Source of the DNA: an uncultured bacterium
GTDB lineage: Bacteria; Bacillota; Clostridia; Oscillospirales; Oscillospiraceae
Length of the DNA: 13,356 nucleotides
Reading direction: 5' to 3'
Assembly (NCBI GenBank): GCA_905214155.1
Contig: CAJMLC010000040.1
Coordinates: 1 to 13,356, forward strand
In this document: one piece after another, positions 1-6,118 of the stretch
Layout: every line of letters begins with the position of its first letter
How positions within the stretch are numbered: the stretch's first letter is position 1
Position numbers and translations under genes: made by a program
Notes under the pieces: model-generated
What the model saw: the letters and a program-made list of their open reading frames with translations, nothing else
Told to the model about the DNA's origin: nothing
Database searches by the model: none

Positions 1-291
1 CTGCAGGATCATCGCGGAGATCTCCTGCGGGGTGTACTTCTTGCCGTCGATGTCAACTTTATAATCGGTGCCCATGTGGCGCTTGATGGAAGAGATGGTG
101 CGGTCACTGTTCGTGACGGCCTGGCGCTTTGCGACCTGACCGACCATACGCTCGCCGGTCTTCGAGAACGCGACGACGGACGGGGTGGTGCGGTTGCCTT
201 CGGCATTGGCGATGACGACGGGCTCGCCGCCTTCCATAACTGCTACACAGCTGTTTGTTGTACCAAGGTCGATACCAATAATTTTACTCAT
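1..291 (-). CDS. dnaK: Molecular chaperone DnaK (Hsp70), N-terminal 97 residues, cut by the window edge
   Basis: Hsp70 chaperone that binds and refolds unfolded polypeptides in the cytoplasm in an ATP cycle driven by DnaJ and GrpE. Only the first 97 codons are present; the gene runs off the left edge. The start MSKIIGIDLGTTNSCVAVME is the phosphate-1 loop of the actin-like ATPase domain, followed by the conserved NRTTPSVVAF and VGQVAKRQAVTN segments. The ATG at 291 is preceded by GGAGGAA (about 298-304), fixing the start. It lies 239 bp downstream of grpE on the same strand, in the usual Bacillota order hrcA-grpE-dnaK. No second CIRCE is seen in front of it, so it probably depends on the hrcA promoter. 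Identification is essentially certain. Confidence 0.98.
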   Translation of the reverse strand, partial: MSKIIGIDLGTTNSCVAVMEGGEPVVIANAEGNRTTPSVVAFSKTGERMVGQVAKRQAVTNSDRTISSIKRHMGTDYKVDIDGKKYTPQEISAMILQ

Positions 292-427
292 GATCAATTC
301 CTCCAATTTATATCAAGAAACAGTTTTTACAAATTTATCAAAACCCATTCCGGGTGGTTTACAAGTTCAGGCTTCATCGTACAATTCGGCAAGCAGATTC
401 ACCGAAAGATTTTGCGTCAAGGCAAGA

Positions 428-471
428 TTTGAAAAGTGCAGGAATACTTTGTGTATTTCAAACTTTTCAAA
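428..471 (-). other. Long stem-loop in the grpE-dnaK intergenic mRNA
   Basis: A perfect 10-bp inverted repeat, TTTGAAAAGT (428-437) against ACTTTTCAAA (462-471), encloses an inner 5-bp stem AATAC/GTATT with loop ACAAA. It sits in the 239-bp gap between grpE and dnaK. No U-tract follows on the minus strand, so it is not a standard intrinsic terminator. A processing or stabilising element that lets dnaK mRNA accumulate above hrcA-grpE would fit. Nothing else was recognised in the gap apart from the dnaK ribosome site. Confidence 0.6.
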
Positions 472-530
472 CCGCAGGATTGGCGGAAAAGATTCGGTGA
501 AGCGCGCCGACGCAATTGCGCGATGATGCC

Positions 531-1097
531 TCAGTTCGCAACTTTGACCATTGCGAAGCGGACGACCTTTTCGCCGATGCGGAAGCCCTTCTGGAAGACC
601 TCCAGAATGACATTTTCGCCCGCGCTTTCATCTTCCGCGTGCATCACGGCGTTGTGCAGCGTGGGGTCGAATGCCTCGCCGGCTTCACCGAACGCCGTCA
701 CGCCGAGCTTTTCGAAGATGCCGGTGAGCTGCGTCATCGTCATCTCCACGCCCTTTTTGAACGCCTCATCGGCGGTCTGCTGGGCGAGGGCCCGTTCCAG
801 ATTGTCGTAGACCGGCAGGAATTTTTCTACCGTTTCGGCCTTGATCTCGGTGTAGAGATTGTCCTTTTCCTTCTGGCTGCGCTTGCGGAAGTTGTCATAT
901 TCCGCGGCCAGCCGCAGATAATTGTCATGCTCCTTGGCCAGATCGGCCTTCGCCTGATCGAGCTCCGAGGACTTCGCCGCTTCTGCGGGCGCTTCGGGCT
1001 GCTGGGCAGCAGCCTCTTCGGCCTGCGGCGCATCAATGGTCTGGTCGACCGGCTGCTGCGCTTCGGCCTGTTCTACATTCTTTTCTTCGTCTGCCAT
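531..1097 (-). CDS. grpE: GrpE, nucleotide exchange factor of DnaK
   Basis: GrpE dimers release ADP from DnaK and so reset the chaperone cycle in the cytoplasm. The 188-residue product has the family's three parts: a disordered Glu/Gln/Ala-rich N-terminus (about 1-55), a long helical region with the hallmark LPVYDNLERAL (about 93-103), and a C-terminal beta domain ending in the typical GFRIGEKVVRFAMVKVAN. The length is normal. The ATG at 1097 lies 3 bp after the hrcA stop, and its ribosome site (CCGGAGGGA) is inside the last hrcA codons, which suggests translational coupling. Control is presumably shared through the single CIRCE site upstream of hrcA. Confidence 0.97.
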   Translation of the reverse strand: MADEEKNVEQAEAQQPVDQTIDAPQAEEAAAQQPEAPAEAAKSSELDQAKADLAKEHDNYLRLAAEYDNFRKRSQKEKDNLYTEIKAETVEKFLPVYDNLERALAQQTADEAFKKGVEMTMTQLTGIFEKLGVTAFGEAGEAFDPTLHNAVMHAEDESAGENVILEVFQKGFRIGEKVVRFAMVKVAN

Positions 1098-1100
1098 ATC

Positions 1101-2171
1101 TTATCCCTCCGGGGTGTTGTTCTTTTTGGGGTCTTCGAGCGCGGGCGTCTGGCTCTTCTGAAACATTCTGCCCAAATTCTCGGCAAAATAGCTCAGCCGC
1201 GCCGTGATCTGCGCGTAATCCATTCTCGTGGGGCCAAGCACACCGATCATGCCCTGCATCCCGTCGCCGATGTCGAACTTCGTCATCACGACGCTGGTGT
1301 CCTTCAGTTCTTTGGCGACGTTTTCCGGCCCGACGAGGATCTGCGTCCGTGCCCCGGACGAGAGCGTCGCGGGAAGATTGGAGATCACGTCCTCATCGAG
1401 ATTTGTCAGAACGGCCTGTGCCTTTTCGATGTCGTGGTATTCCGGCTGCCCCAGCAGCTTGGCCTGTCCGGTCATGTAGACCTCTTCGACCGGCTTGCGC
1501 AGCAGCTCCGTCACAAAATCGACGATGACCGGCACAAGGCTCGCGGCTTCGCCCGCGCTGCGCGTCACTCTGGCGAGTACATCCGGCGTGATCGCGTCGG
1601 CCTCCAGATCGGTCAGCCCCGCGTTCAGCACGGCGGAGAGCAGCTTGAGGTCGGCCTCCGCCACATCCACCGGCAGCCGGATCAGCTTGTTCTTCACCGA
1701 ATTGTCGCTCAGCATCACCACGAGGATGAAGCTGCCCGCCTCGGCGAGGATCAGGTCGAACCGCTTGACGGTCACGCTCGCCGGGCCTCTGGCCACGGCG
1801 TAGGCCGGGAGATTCGTCATCCGGGACACCATCTTGCCGACCTCGGTGATCATGTTGTCGAACTGCTGCATCTTGCCTTCCATGGCCTGATTGATCGAGC
1901 GTGTCTCGTCGACGGTCAAGCGGTAATCCTGCATCAGCTCATCCACATAAAACCGGTATCCCGCCGCGCTCGGTACGCGCCCGGCGGAGGTGTGCGGCTG
2001 CTCGAGCAGACCGAGGTTTGTCAGCTCGGCCATCTCGTTGCGGATGGTCGCGGAGGAGAAGTCCATGCCGGGCATCTGCGCGATGGTCTTCGAACCCACC
2101 GGCTCCGCGGTACGGATGTATTCATCCACGATCGCGCGCAGGATCTTTTTCTTCCGTTCCGTCAGTTCCAT
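1101..2171 (-). CDS. hrcA: HrcA, heat-inducible transcription repressor (CIRCE-binding)
   Basis: HrcA represses class I heat-shock operons by binding CIRCE operators. In the known family its activity depends on GroEL, so denatured protein titrates it away. The 356-residue product begins with a winged-helix domain (MELTERKKKILRAIV; AEPVGSKTIAQ) followed by the diagnostic FSSATIRNEMAELTNLGLL and HTSAGRVPSAAGYRFYVDEL segments at about residues 38-79. The rest is the GAF-like and insertion region, ending in a short polar tail. ATG at 2171 follows an AGGAGA-type site. It is the first gene of the operon, with promoter and CIRCE immediately upstream, which implies autorepression. Confidence 0.98.
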   Translation of the reverse strand: MELTERKKKILRAIVDEYIRTAEPVGSKTIAQMPGMDFSSATIRNEMAELTNLGLLEQPHTSAGRVPSAAGYRFYVDELMQDYRLTVDETRSINQAMEGKMQQFDNMITEVGKMVSRMTNLPAYAVARGPASVTVKRFDLILAEAGSFILVVMLSDNSVKNKLIRLPVDVAEADLKLLSAVLNAGLTDLEADAITPDVLARVTRSAGEAASLVPVIVDFVTELLRKPVEEVYMTGQAKLLGQPEYHDIEKAQAVLTNLDEDVISNLPATLSSGARTQILVGPENVAKELKDTSVVMTKFDIGDGMQGMIGVLGPTRMDYAQITARLSYFAENLGRMFQKSQTPALEDPKKNNTPEG

Positions 2172-2193
2172 GTCCGCATCTCCTTCTCCTGGA

Positions 2194-2220
2194 TTAGCAC
2201 TCCTTATCTCTGAGTGCTAA
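2194..2220 (-). promoter_or_regulatory. CIRCE operator (HrcA binding site)
   Basis: TTAGCACTC, nine bases, GAGTGCTAA: an exact match to the CIRCE consensus with canonical spacing. It starts 23 bp upstream of the hrcA ATG and lies directly downstream of the predicted -10 box, at the transcription start, so bound HrcA would block initiation. It can also form a stem-loop at the mRNA 5' end. It is the only CIRCE in the window. Confidence 0.97.
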
Positions 2221-2224
2221 ACGC

Positions 2225-2253
2225 AGTTTATCACCACTTTCCGCCAATGTCAA
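2225..2253 (-). promoter_or_regulatory. SigA-type promoter of the hrcA-grpE-dnaK operon
   Basis: On the minus strand, a perfect -35 TTGACA (2248-2253), a 17-bp spacer and a -10 TAAACT (2225-2230, 4 of 6 matches). The predicted start near 2218 falls at the edge of CIRCE, the standard arrangement for this operon. Confidence 0.8.
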
Positions 2254-2315
2254 TAGGCCAGAATTGAAATATTTGTGAACACTCCGAAAATCGTCTGTGA
2301 ACGCTGACGGAACAT

Positions 2316-2342
2316 AAAAAAGGACTGCCCTTTCGGCAGCCC
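2316..2342 (-). terminator. Intrinsic terminator at the 3' end of the candidate small RNA
   Basis: On the minus strand an 8-bp stem (GGGCTGCC side, one G-U pair) with a GAAAG loop is followed directly by six T residues (2321-2316). It lies about 60 bp upstream of the hrcA promoter and insulates that operon from transcripts arriving from the right. Confidence 0.8.
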
Positions 2343-2475
2343 CGCATAAGAAACCAACGCCCACAGGCCGTGCCATTTCGCCCCTGGCTTCGCAGCTTTT
2401 CCTTGCGTTACACAAAGTAGCGCTGCGGAAAAACTGCTTGTCAGGAACGAAAAATCATCTGTCTGCGGCGCTGCG
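2316..2475 (-). ncRNA. Candidate structured small RNA, rod-shaped, 6S-RNA-like topology
   Basis: No ORF explains this gap. Minus-strand RNA folds as a rod. P1 pairs 2459-2470 with 2358-2366 (CGCC, CA and CAG blocks with bulges). An open bubble of 9 and 12 nt follows. P2 is 8 bp (CGTTCCTG with CAGGGGCG, 2442-2449/2379-2386). P3 is 11 bp (2427-2437/2392-2402). The tip is UUGUG-UAA-CGCAA. Four G-U pairs in P2, P3 and the tip become A-C mismatches on the plus strand, which argues for a minus-strand transcript. An intrinsic terminator follows at 2316-2342. Closing stem, central bubble and terminal stem of this size recall 6S RNA, the RNA polymerase decoy, but I recognise no family-specific sequence and see no clear promoter. 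It could instead be a 3'-UTR RNA of the BMP gene. The 5' end is approximate. Confidence 0.45.
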
Positions 2476-2477
2476 CG

Positions 2478-2512
2478 AAAAAGCCCGCCGGAAACTTCCG
2501 ACGGGCTTTTTT
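2478..2512 (-). terminator. Intrinsic terminator of the BMP lipoprotein gene (bidirectional shape)
   Basis: AAAAAGCCCG/CGGGCTTTTT pairs (10 bp), then one C-A mismatch, then CGGA/TCCG around a tetraloop. T-tracts occur on both strands, so it could work in either direction. It lies 57 bp after the BMP stop codon. It also sits directly at the 5' side of the candidate small RNA, leaving little room for a separate RNA promoter. Confidence 0.85.
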
Positions 2513-2569
2513 CATTGTTTTCTTATGCGATCCTGCCTTTCGGCAGCCTTTTTGCAAGAAGCTGGGGGA

Positions 2570-3871
2570 TCAATAAGCCTCGTTGATCCACTCGATGCCG
2601 TCGATACGGAGCGTGAAGTACGGAGCGGACTGGAAGTAGGATTCATGGAACGCGCCGTCGAACACAGCCTCTTCGCTGTCGGCCACGAAGTCGCCGTCGG
2701 TGTCGACTGCGAACGCATGATCGACCGTCTGGCCGTCGACCGTGAACGTGGAGGTGTCGAAGACCTGGATGGTGCCGTTCTTGATGCCTTCTTCGACCTC
2801 GGCCAGCTTTTCAGCAGTGCCGGGGGCCGCGATGGCCTCGTTCAGCGGAGTCATGACAACTTCGTTGTCCGACATGCCCTTGCACCAGTCCTGCTCGAGC
2901 TCGGTGCCGTTGACCACGCACTCGATGGCATGGACAAAGTAGTTCGTCCAGTCGATGCGGGTGCCGATGATGGAGGCCTCGGGCGCGATGGTGGTCATGT
3001 CGTTGTTATAGCCGGTGTGGTACACGCCGCCAGCCTGAGCAGCGGTTGCCGGGGTGGTGTTATCGGAGTGCTGGGAGATGACGATGCAGCCGAGGTCGAT
3101 CAGAGCCTTGGCGGCGTCCGCTTCCGCGGTGGCGTCAGACCAGGAGCCGACGAACTGGACCTTCATGGTCGCGCTCGGGCAGACGCTGCGCGCGCCCAGA
3201 TAGTAAGCGGTAAAGCCGGAGACGACCTCCGCGAAGGAGTACGCGCCGACGTAGCCGATGACAGCCTGATCCTCGGTGATCTCGCCGTCGTCGATGAGCT
3301 GCTGCATCTTCAGGCCCGCGGCAACGCCCGCGACATAGCGGCCTTCATAGATGTTGGCGAATGCGTTGTGCGTGTTGGCCAGGTCGTCATAGAGGCCGCC
3401 CTGGTTGGTCATGCCGACGAACTGCACGTCCGGATACTCGGCCGCAACGGTCAGCATCGCGGGCTCATGGCCGTAAGAGTTATTGAAGATGATCTCGCAG
3501 CCATCCTCGACCAGCTCTTCGTTGGCCACGGCCACGGGGTCGCCCTCGATGAGGTTCCACTTGATGACCCATTCGACATTGATGCCTTCGGCCTTCAGCT
3601 TCTCGTCGGCAGCTTCTTTGCCGCGCATGAAGTTGTAGGTGTAGCCCTGGTCGTTCTCATCGCCGATGAGGACGAGGCCGACCTTGATGGACTTGCCTTC
3701 TTCGGCAGTGTCGGCGGGTGCTTCGGTATCGCCGGTGGTGTCGGTGGTTTCCGTCGTGTCAGCGGGGGCGGTGGTGTCGTCCTTGGCGGTGTCGTCCGTG
3801 GTCTTGGACGAGCAGGCCACCAGCGCGAATACCATCACGAGCGCCAGGAGCAAAGCGATGATCTTTTTCAT
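2570..3871 (-). CDS. BMP/PnrA-family substrate-binding lipoprotein (nucleoside-type ABC uptake)
   Basis: Family members are extracellular lipoproteins that deliver nucleosides to an ABC importer. The 433-residue product has a signal peptide (residues 1-19), lipobox LVAC with the lipidated Cys at 20, and a Thr/Asp/Glu/Ala-rich linker (about 22-60). A BMP domain follows, starting KVGLVLIGDENDQGYTYNF and including IYEGRYVAGVAAGL, IGYVGAYSFAEVVSGFTAYY and SQHSDNTTPATAAQ. ATG at 3871 has AGGAGGA at 3881-3887; the reading frame continues upstream to an ATG at 3949 but lacks a ribosome site there and would bury the signal peptide. No permease or ATPase gene is adjacent, so it is an orphan here or its partners are elsewhere. 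The divergent guanine deaminase supports a purine-related substrate (inference). Confidence 0.9.
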   Translation of the reverse strand: MKKIIALLLALVMVFALVACSSKTTDDTAKDDTTAPADTTETTDTTGDTEAPADTAEEGKSIKVGLVLIGDENDQGYTYNFMRGKEAADEKLKAEGINVEWVIKWNLIEGDPVAVANEELVEDGCEIIFNNSYGHEPAMLTVAAEYPDVQFVGMTNQGGLYDDLANTHNAFANIYEGRYVAGVAAGLKMQQLIDDGEITEDQAVIGYVGAYSFAEVVSGFTAYYLGARSVCPSATMKVQFVGSWSDATAEADAAKALIDLGCIVISQHSDNTTPATAAQAGGVYHTGYNNDMTTIAPEASIIGTRIDWTNYFVHAIECVVNGTELEQDWCKGMSDNEVVMTPLNEAIAAPGTAEKLAEVEEGIKNGTIQVFDTSTFTVDGQTVDHAFAVDTDGDFVADSEEAVFDGAFHESYFQSAPYFTLRIDGIEWINEAY

Positions 3872-3899
3872 TCTTTTGGTTCCTCCTAAAAATTTTTCA

Positions 3900-3957
3900 G
3901 GCAGCTGCGCGCTGCCCGCACGGACACCTCCGGCTTTCGCCATCGTCAAATCCGTGC
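3900..3957 (-). other. Two-hairpin 5' leader of the BMP gene
   Basis: Two stems lie between the predicted start (about 3955) and the ribosome site. One is 7 bp, GCACGGA (3918-3924) with TCCGTGC (3951-3957), enclosing GGC-GAAA-GCC. The other is GGCAGC (3900-3905) with GCTGCC (3911-3916). I tried purine, preQ1, ZTP and cyclic-di-GMP riboswitch patterns from memory and none fits. The rest of the gap up to 4154 is AT-rich, with a 15-bp near-palindrome at 4043-4057. Confidence 0.4.
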
Positions 3958-3961
3958 CTCT

Positions 3962-3990
3962 ATTTTACAGTACTTTTTTCTAAAAATCAA
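3962..3990 (-). promoter_or_regulatory. SigA-type promoter of the BMP lipoprotein gene
   Basis: -35 TTGATT (3985-3990), 17-bp spacer, -10 TAAAAT (3962-3967) on the minus strand. The predicted start is near 3955, giving a leader of about 80 nt. Confidence 0.6.
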
Positions 3991-4151
3991 TGTGTTTTCT
4001 CGGAATATTTCAAGCATTTTTCAACAAAAGGTCCAAACGAAGCTAAAAAATTTTTAGTATTTTTCACAGTTTGGTAATCTTCACTGAAAACGCCCGGTCA
4101 GAATTCGTATACTATGACGAGGAACTCACCCGCGCCAACCGGCCCGAAATA

Positions 4152-4160
4152 TGGTATGAT
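4152..4160 (+). promoter_or_regulatory. Extended -10 promoter of the guanine deaminase gene
   Basis: TGG followed by TATGAT (4155-4160) matches an extended -10 (TGnTATAAT, 5 of 6 in the hexamer); no good -35 lies 17 bp upstream. The predicted start near 4167 is followed by a small GC hairpin (4170-4188) before the AGGAG at 4201-4205. A second possible -10, TATACT, lies at 4108-4113. Confidence 0.5.
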
Positions 4161-4216
4161 AAACAAAAAGGCGGTGCTCCGCGCCGCCGTTATCGTGCAA
4201 AGGAGCAAGGTTTATC

Positions 4217-5488
4217 TTGAAAGATTTTGTATTGAAGGGCAGTCTGTGCTTCAGCGCCGACGCAAACACGATGCAGACCATGGACGACGGCTTCCTCGTC
4301 TGCGAGGGCGGCCGCATCGCGGGCGTATGCTCCGCGCTTCCGGCGCAGTATGCCGCGCTGCCGCTGCTGGACTATACCGGCAAGCTCATCCTCCCCGGCA
4401 TGACCGATCTGCATGTCCACGCGCCGCAGTTCGCCTTCCGCGGCCTCGGCATGGACCTCGAGCTGCTTGAGTGGCTCAATACCTATACCTTCCCAGAGGA
4501 GGCCAAATATGCCGACCTCGACTATGCCGACCGCGCATATTCCAGCTTTGTGGAGCATCTGCGCCGCAGCACCACGACGCGCGCGGCCATCTTCGCCACG
4601 ATCCACCCGCCCGCCACGCGCCTGCTGATGGAAAAGCTGGAATCCTCCGGCCTCGTCACCTACGTCGGCAAGGTCAACATGAACCGCAACTGTCCGCCCT
4701 ATCTGCGCGAGCTGTCGACAAACCACTCGCTCCGCGACACCGAGCGCTGGATTCAGGAGACGAAGGACGCGTTCCAGCGGACGAAGCCGATCCTCACGCC
4801 GCGCTTCATCCCCTCCTGCACAGACGATCTGATGTTCGGCCTTGCGCGCCTGCGCGAAAAATACGACCTGCCGGTGCAGAGCCACCTGTCCGAAAATTAC
4901 AGCGAGATCGACTGGATCCGCGAGCTCTGCCCCAAGAGCAAATTCTACGGCGACGCCTATGACCAGTTCGGCCTCTTCGGCGGCGGCTATCCCTGCATCA
5001 TGGCGCACTGCGTCCACTCGTCCGAGGCCGAGGAGGAGCGGATGCTCCAAAACGGCGTCTTCGTGGCGCACGCACCGGAATCAAACATGAACCTCTCCTC
5101 CGGCGTCGCGCCCATCAGCCGGTATCTGAAGCACGGGCTGCACGTGGGTCTTGCCACAGATGTTGCCGGAGGCAGCCATGAAAACCTGCTCCGTGCCATG
5201 GCGCACGCCATTCAGGCCTCGAAGCTCCGCTGGCGGCTCTATGATCAGGACGTCGCGCCGCTGACGTTCGACCAGGCGTTTTACATCGCGACGATGGGCG
5301 GCGGCGAATTTTTCGGCAAGGTCGGCACGTTCGCCGCGGGCTATGAGCTGGACGCAGTCGTGCTCGACGATGCATCGCTCGACCATCCGCAGGAGCTTTC
5401 TGTGCGCGACCGCGTGGAGCGCGCGGCCTATCTGGCGGATGAGCGCAACGTGATGGCCAAATTTGTGGCAGGTACACAGATTTTCTAA
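4217..5488 (+). CDS. guaD: Guanine deaminase (amidohydrolase superfamily)
   Basis: Hydrolyses guanine to xanthine and ammonia in the cytoplasm, a committing step of purine breakdown. The 423-residue protein carries the metal site in order: PGMTDLHVHAPQFAFRG (His66, His68), the guanine deaminase signature TPRFIPSCTD (about 194-203), QSHLSEN (His223, Glu226), AHCVHS (His264) and LATDVAGG (Asp315). TPRFxxSC, QSH(L/I)SEN and TDVAGG together match guanine deaminase better than related cytosine or chlorohydrolase-type enzymes. The start is TTG at 4217, eleven bases after AGGAG; the first ATG in frame would remove the conserved N-terminal strand. It is divergent from the BMP lipoprotein gene and is followed by queT and hydantoinase genes on the same strand. 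SsnA-type aminohydrolase is a less likely alternative. Confidence 0.9.
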   Translation: MKDFVLKGSLCFSADANTMQTMDDGFLVCEGGRIAGVCSALPAQYAALPLLDYTGKLILPGMTDLHVHAPQFAFRGLGMDLELLEWLNTYTFPEEAKYADLDYADRAYSSFVEHLRRSTTTRAAIFATIHPPATRLLMEKLESSGLVTYVGKVNMNRNCPPYLRELSTNHSLRDTERWIQETKDAFQRTKPILTPRFIPSCTDDLMFGLARLREKYDLPVQSHLSENYSEIDWIRELCPKSKFYGDAYDQFGLFGGGYPCIMAHCVHSSEAEEERMLQNGVFVAHAPESNMNLSSGVAPISRYLKHGLHVGLATDVAGGSHENLLRAMAHAIQASKLRWRLYDQDVAPLTFDQAFYIATMGGGEFFGKVGTFAAGYELDAVVLDDASLDHPQELSVRDRVERAAYLADERNVMAKFVAGTQIF

Positions 5489-5489
5489 G

Positions 5490-5531
5490 TTCCCGGCCCT
5501 CCAAATTCTGCGGGAATGTTCTTGTTTTTTT
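5490..5531 (+). terminator. Weak intrinsic terminator after guanine deaminase
   Basis: TTCCCG (5490-5495) pairs with CGGGAA (5511-5516) around a 15-nt loop, followed by a T-rich run to 5531. The stem is short and the seven-T tract is partly shared with the next promoter's -35, so partial read-through is likely. Confidence 0.35.
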
Positions 5532-5550
5532 CCCGGTTCCTTATTATAAT
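5522..5550 (+). promoter_or_regulatory. Promoter of the queT-hydantoinase pair
   Basis: A perfect -10 TATAAT (5545-5550), 17-bp spacer and a weak -35 TTGTTT (5522-5527). The predicted start near 5557 leaves a leader of about 35 nt, too short for a known riboswitch between it and the ribosome site. Confidence 0.6.
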
Positions 5551-5591
5551 GATGGGTGCAAAAATATCCATTTCCGGAGGAACCCTGACCC

Positions 5592-6095
5592 ATGAAAAAA
5601 CTGAACACCCGCCAGATCGCGCTGAACGGCATTGTCGCCGGTCTCTACGCGGCCATCACCATCCTGACTGCCTCGTTCGCCTACGGAAATATTCAGTTCC
5701 GCATCTCCGAGGCGCTGATGATGCTGCTCCTGTTCGAGCCGCATCTGACCATCGGCCTGACCATCGGCTGCCTGATCGCGAATCTGTTTTCCACGGTCTC
5801 CGTGCTCGACATCGTCATCGGCACAGCCGCGACGCTGCTGGCCTGCCTGCTCACGACGCGAATCAAAAAGCCGTGGCTCGCGCCGCTGCCCACGATCCTG
5901 GTCAACGCCGTGATGGTCGGCGCGATGCTCTCGTGGCTCTATATGCCGTCCGAACAGTTTTGGTACGGCCTGCTCGTCTTCGGCGGCGAGGTCGGCGCGG
6001 GCGAAGCTGCCGTGCTCTATGTGCTCGGCATCCCGCTCTACTATGCCATGAAGAAAACGAATTTCCTCGAAAAACTGCTGCACCCGAAACATTGA
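5592..6095 (+). CDS. queT: QueT-family membrane transporter (queuosine-precursor-type vitamin uptake)
   Basis: QueT proteins are small S-component-like membrane proteins thought to import queuosine precursors (7-deazaguanines), probably with a shared ECF energising module. This 167-residue product is almost entirely hydrophobic with about five to six membrane segments. It has the family's N-terminal pattern ALNGIVAGLYAAITILTASF and the conserved FRISEALMML segment, then GLTIGCLIANL and a C-terminal GGEVGAGEAAVLYVLGIPL. ATG at 5592 follows CGGAGG at 5575-5580. It is 23 bp upstream of the hydantoinase and evidently co-transcribed. No preQ1 riboswitch is visible, which is unusual for a true queuosine gene. 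The neighbours hint at a related purine or cyclic-amide substrate, but that is inference. Confidence 0.85.
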   Translation: MKKLNTRQIALNGIVAGLYAAITILTASFAYGNIQFRISEALMMLLLFEPHLTIGLTIGCLIANLFSTVSVLDIVIGTAATLLACLLTTRIKKPWLAPLPTILVNAVMVGAMLSWLYMPSEQFWYGLLVFGGEVGAGEAAVLYVLGIPLYYAMKKTNFLEKLLHPKH

Positions 6096-6118
6096 CTTTT
6101 GGAAAGGAAGCTGGATCC

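Larger units (their letters stand above)
2316..2553. repeat. Imperfect inverted repeat bounding the hrcA-BMP gap
   Basis: TTTCTTATGCG occurs on the minus strand at 2343-2353 and on the plus strand at 2519-2529 (11 bp, perfect). In each copy it is followed by a CTGCC/GGCAG hairpin and then a T-tract: minus strand 2316-2342, plus strand 2533-2553. The arms are about 35-38 bp. The right hairpin has only a 5-bp stem but is followed by five Ts on the plus strand, where no upstream plus-strand gene needs a terminator. The arms enclose the candidate RNA and the BMP terminator. Confidence 0.6.

Noticed and set aside
516..2213. 565-codon plus-strand open frame opposite grpE and hrcA
   Set aside because: It is antisense to two unmistakable genes; long opposite-strand frames are common in GC-rich coding DNA, and the translation has no recognisable domain.
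2438..3889. 483-codon plus-strand open frame opposite the BMP gene
   Set aside because: Low-complexity Gly/Val/Asp-rich translation that mirrors the BMP gene's codon pattern; no ribosome site or family resemblance.
3872..3949. N-terminal extension of the BMP protein from an ATG at 3949
   Set aside because: It lacks a ribosome site, would place 26 residues before the signal peptide, and lies across the leader hairpins; the ATG at 3871 has AGGAGGA.
5551..5591. PreQ1 riboswitch in front of queT
   Set aside because: The leader is only about 35 nt and lacks the class I stem and A-rich tail pattern; a weak ATGG/CCAT pairing is all that is visible.
5516..6118. Upstream extension of the hydantoinase frame through queT
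   Set aside because: The frame is open only as an out-of-frame shadow of queT. The protein family begins at the ATG at 6119, which has a ribosome site.
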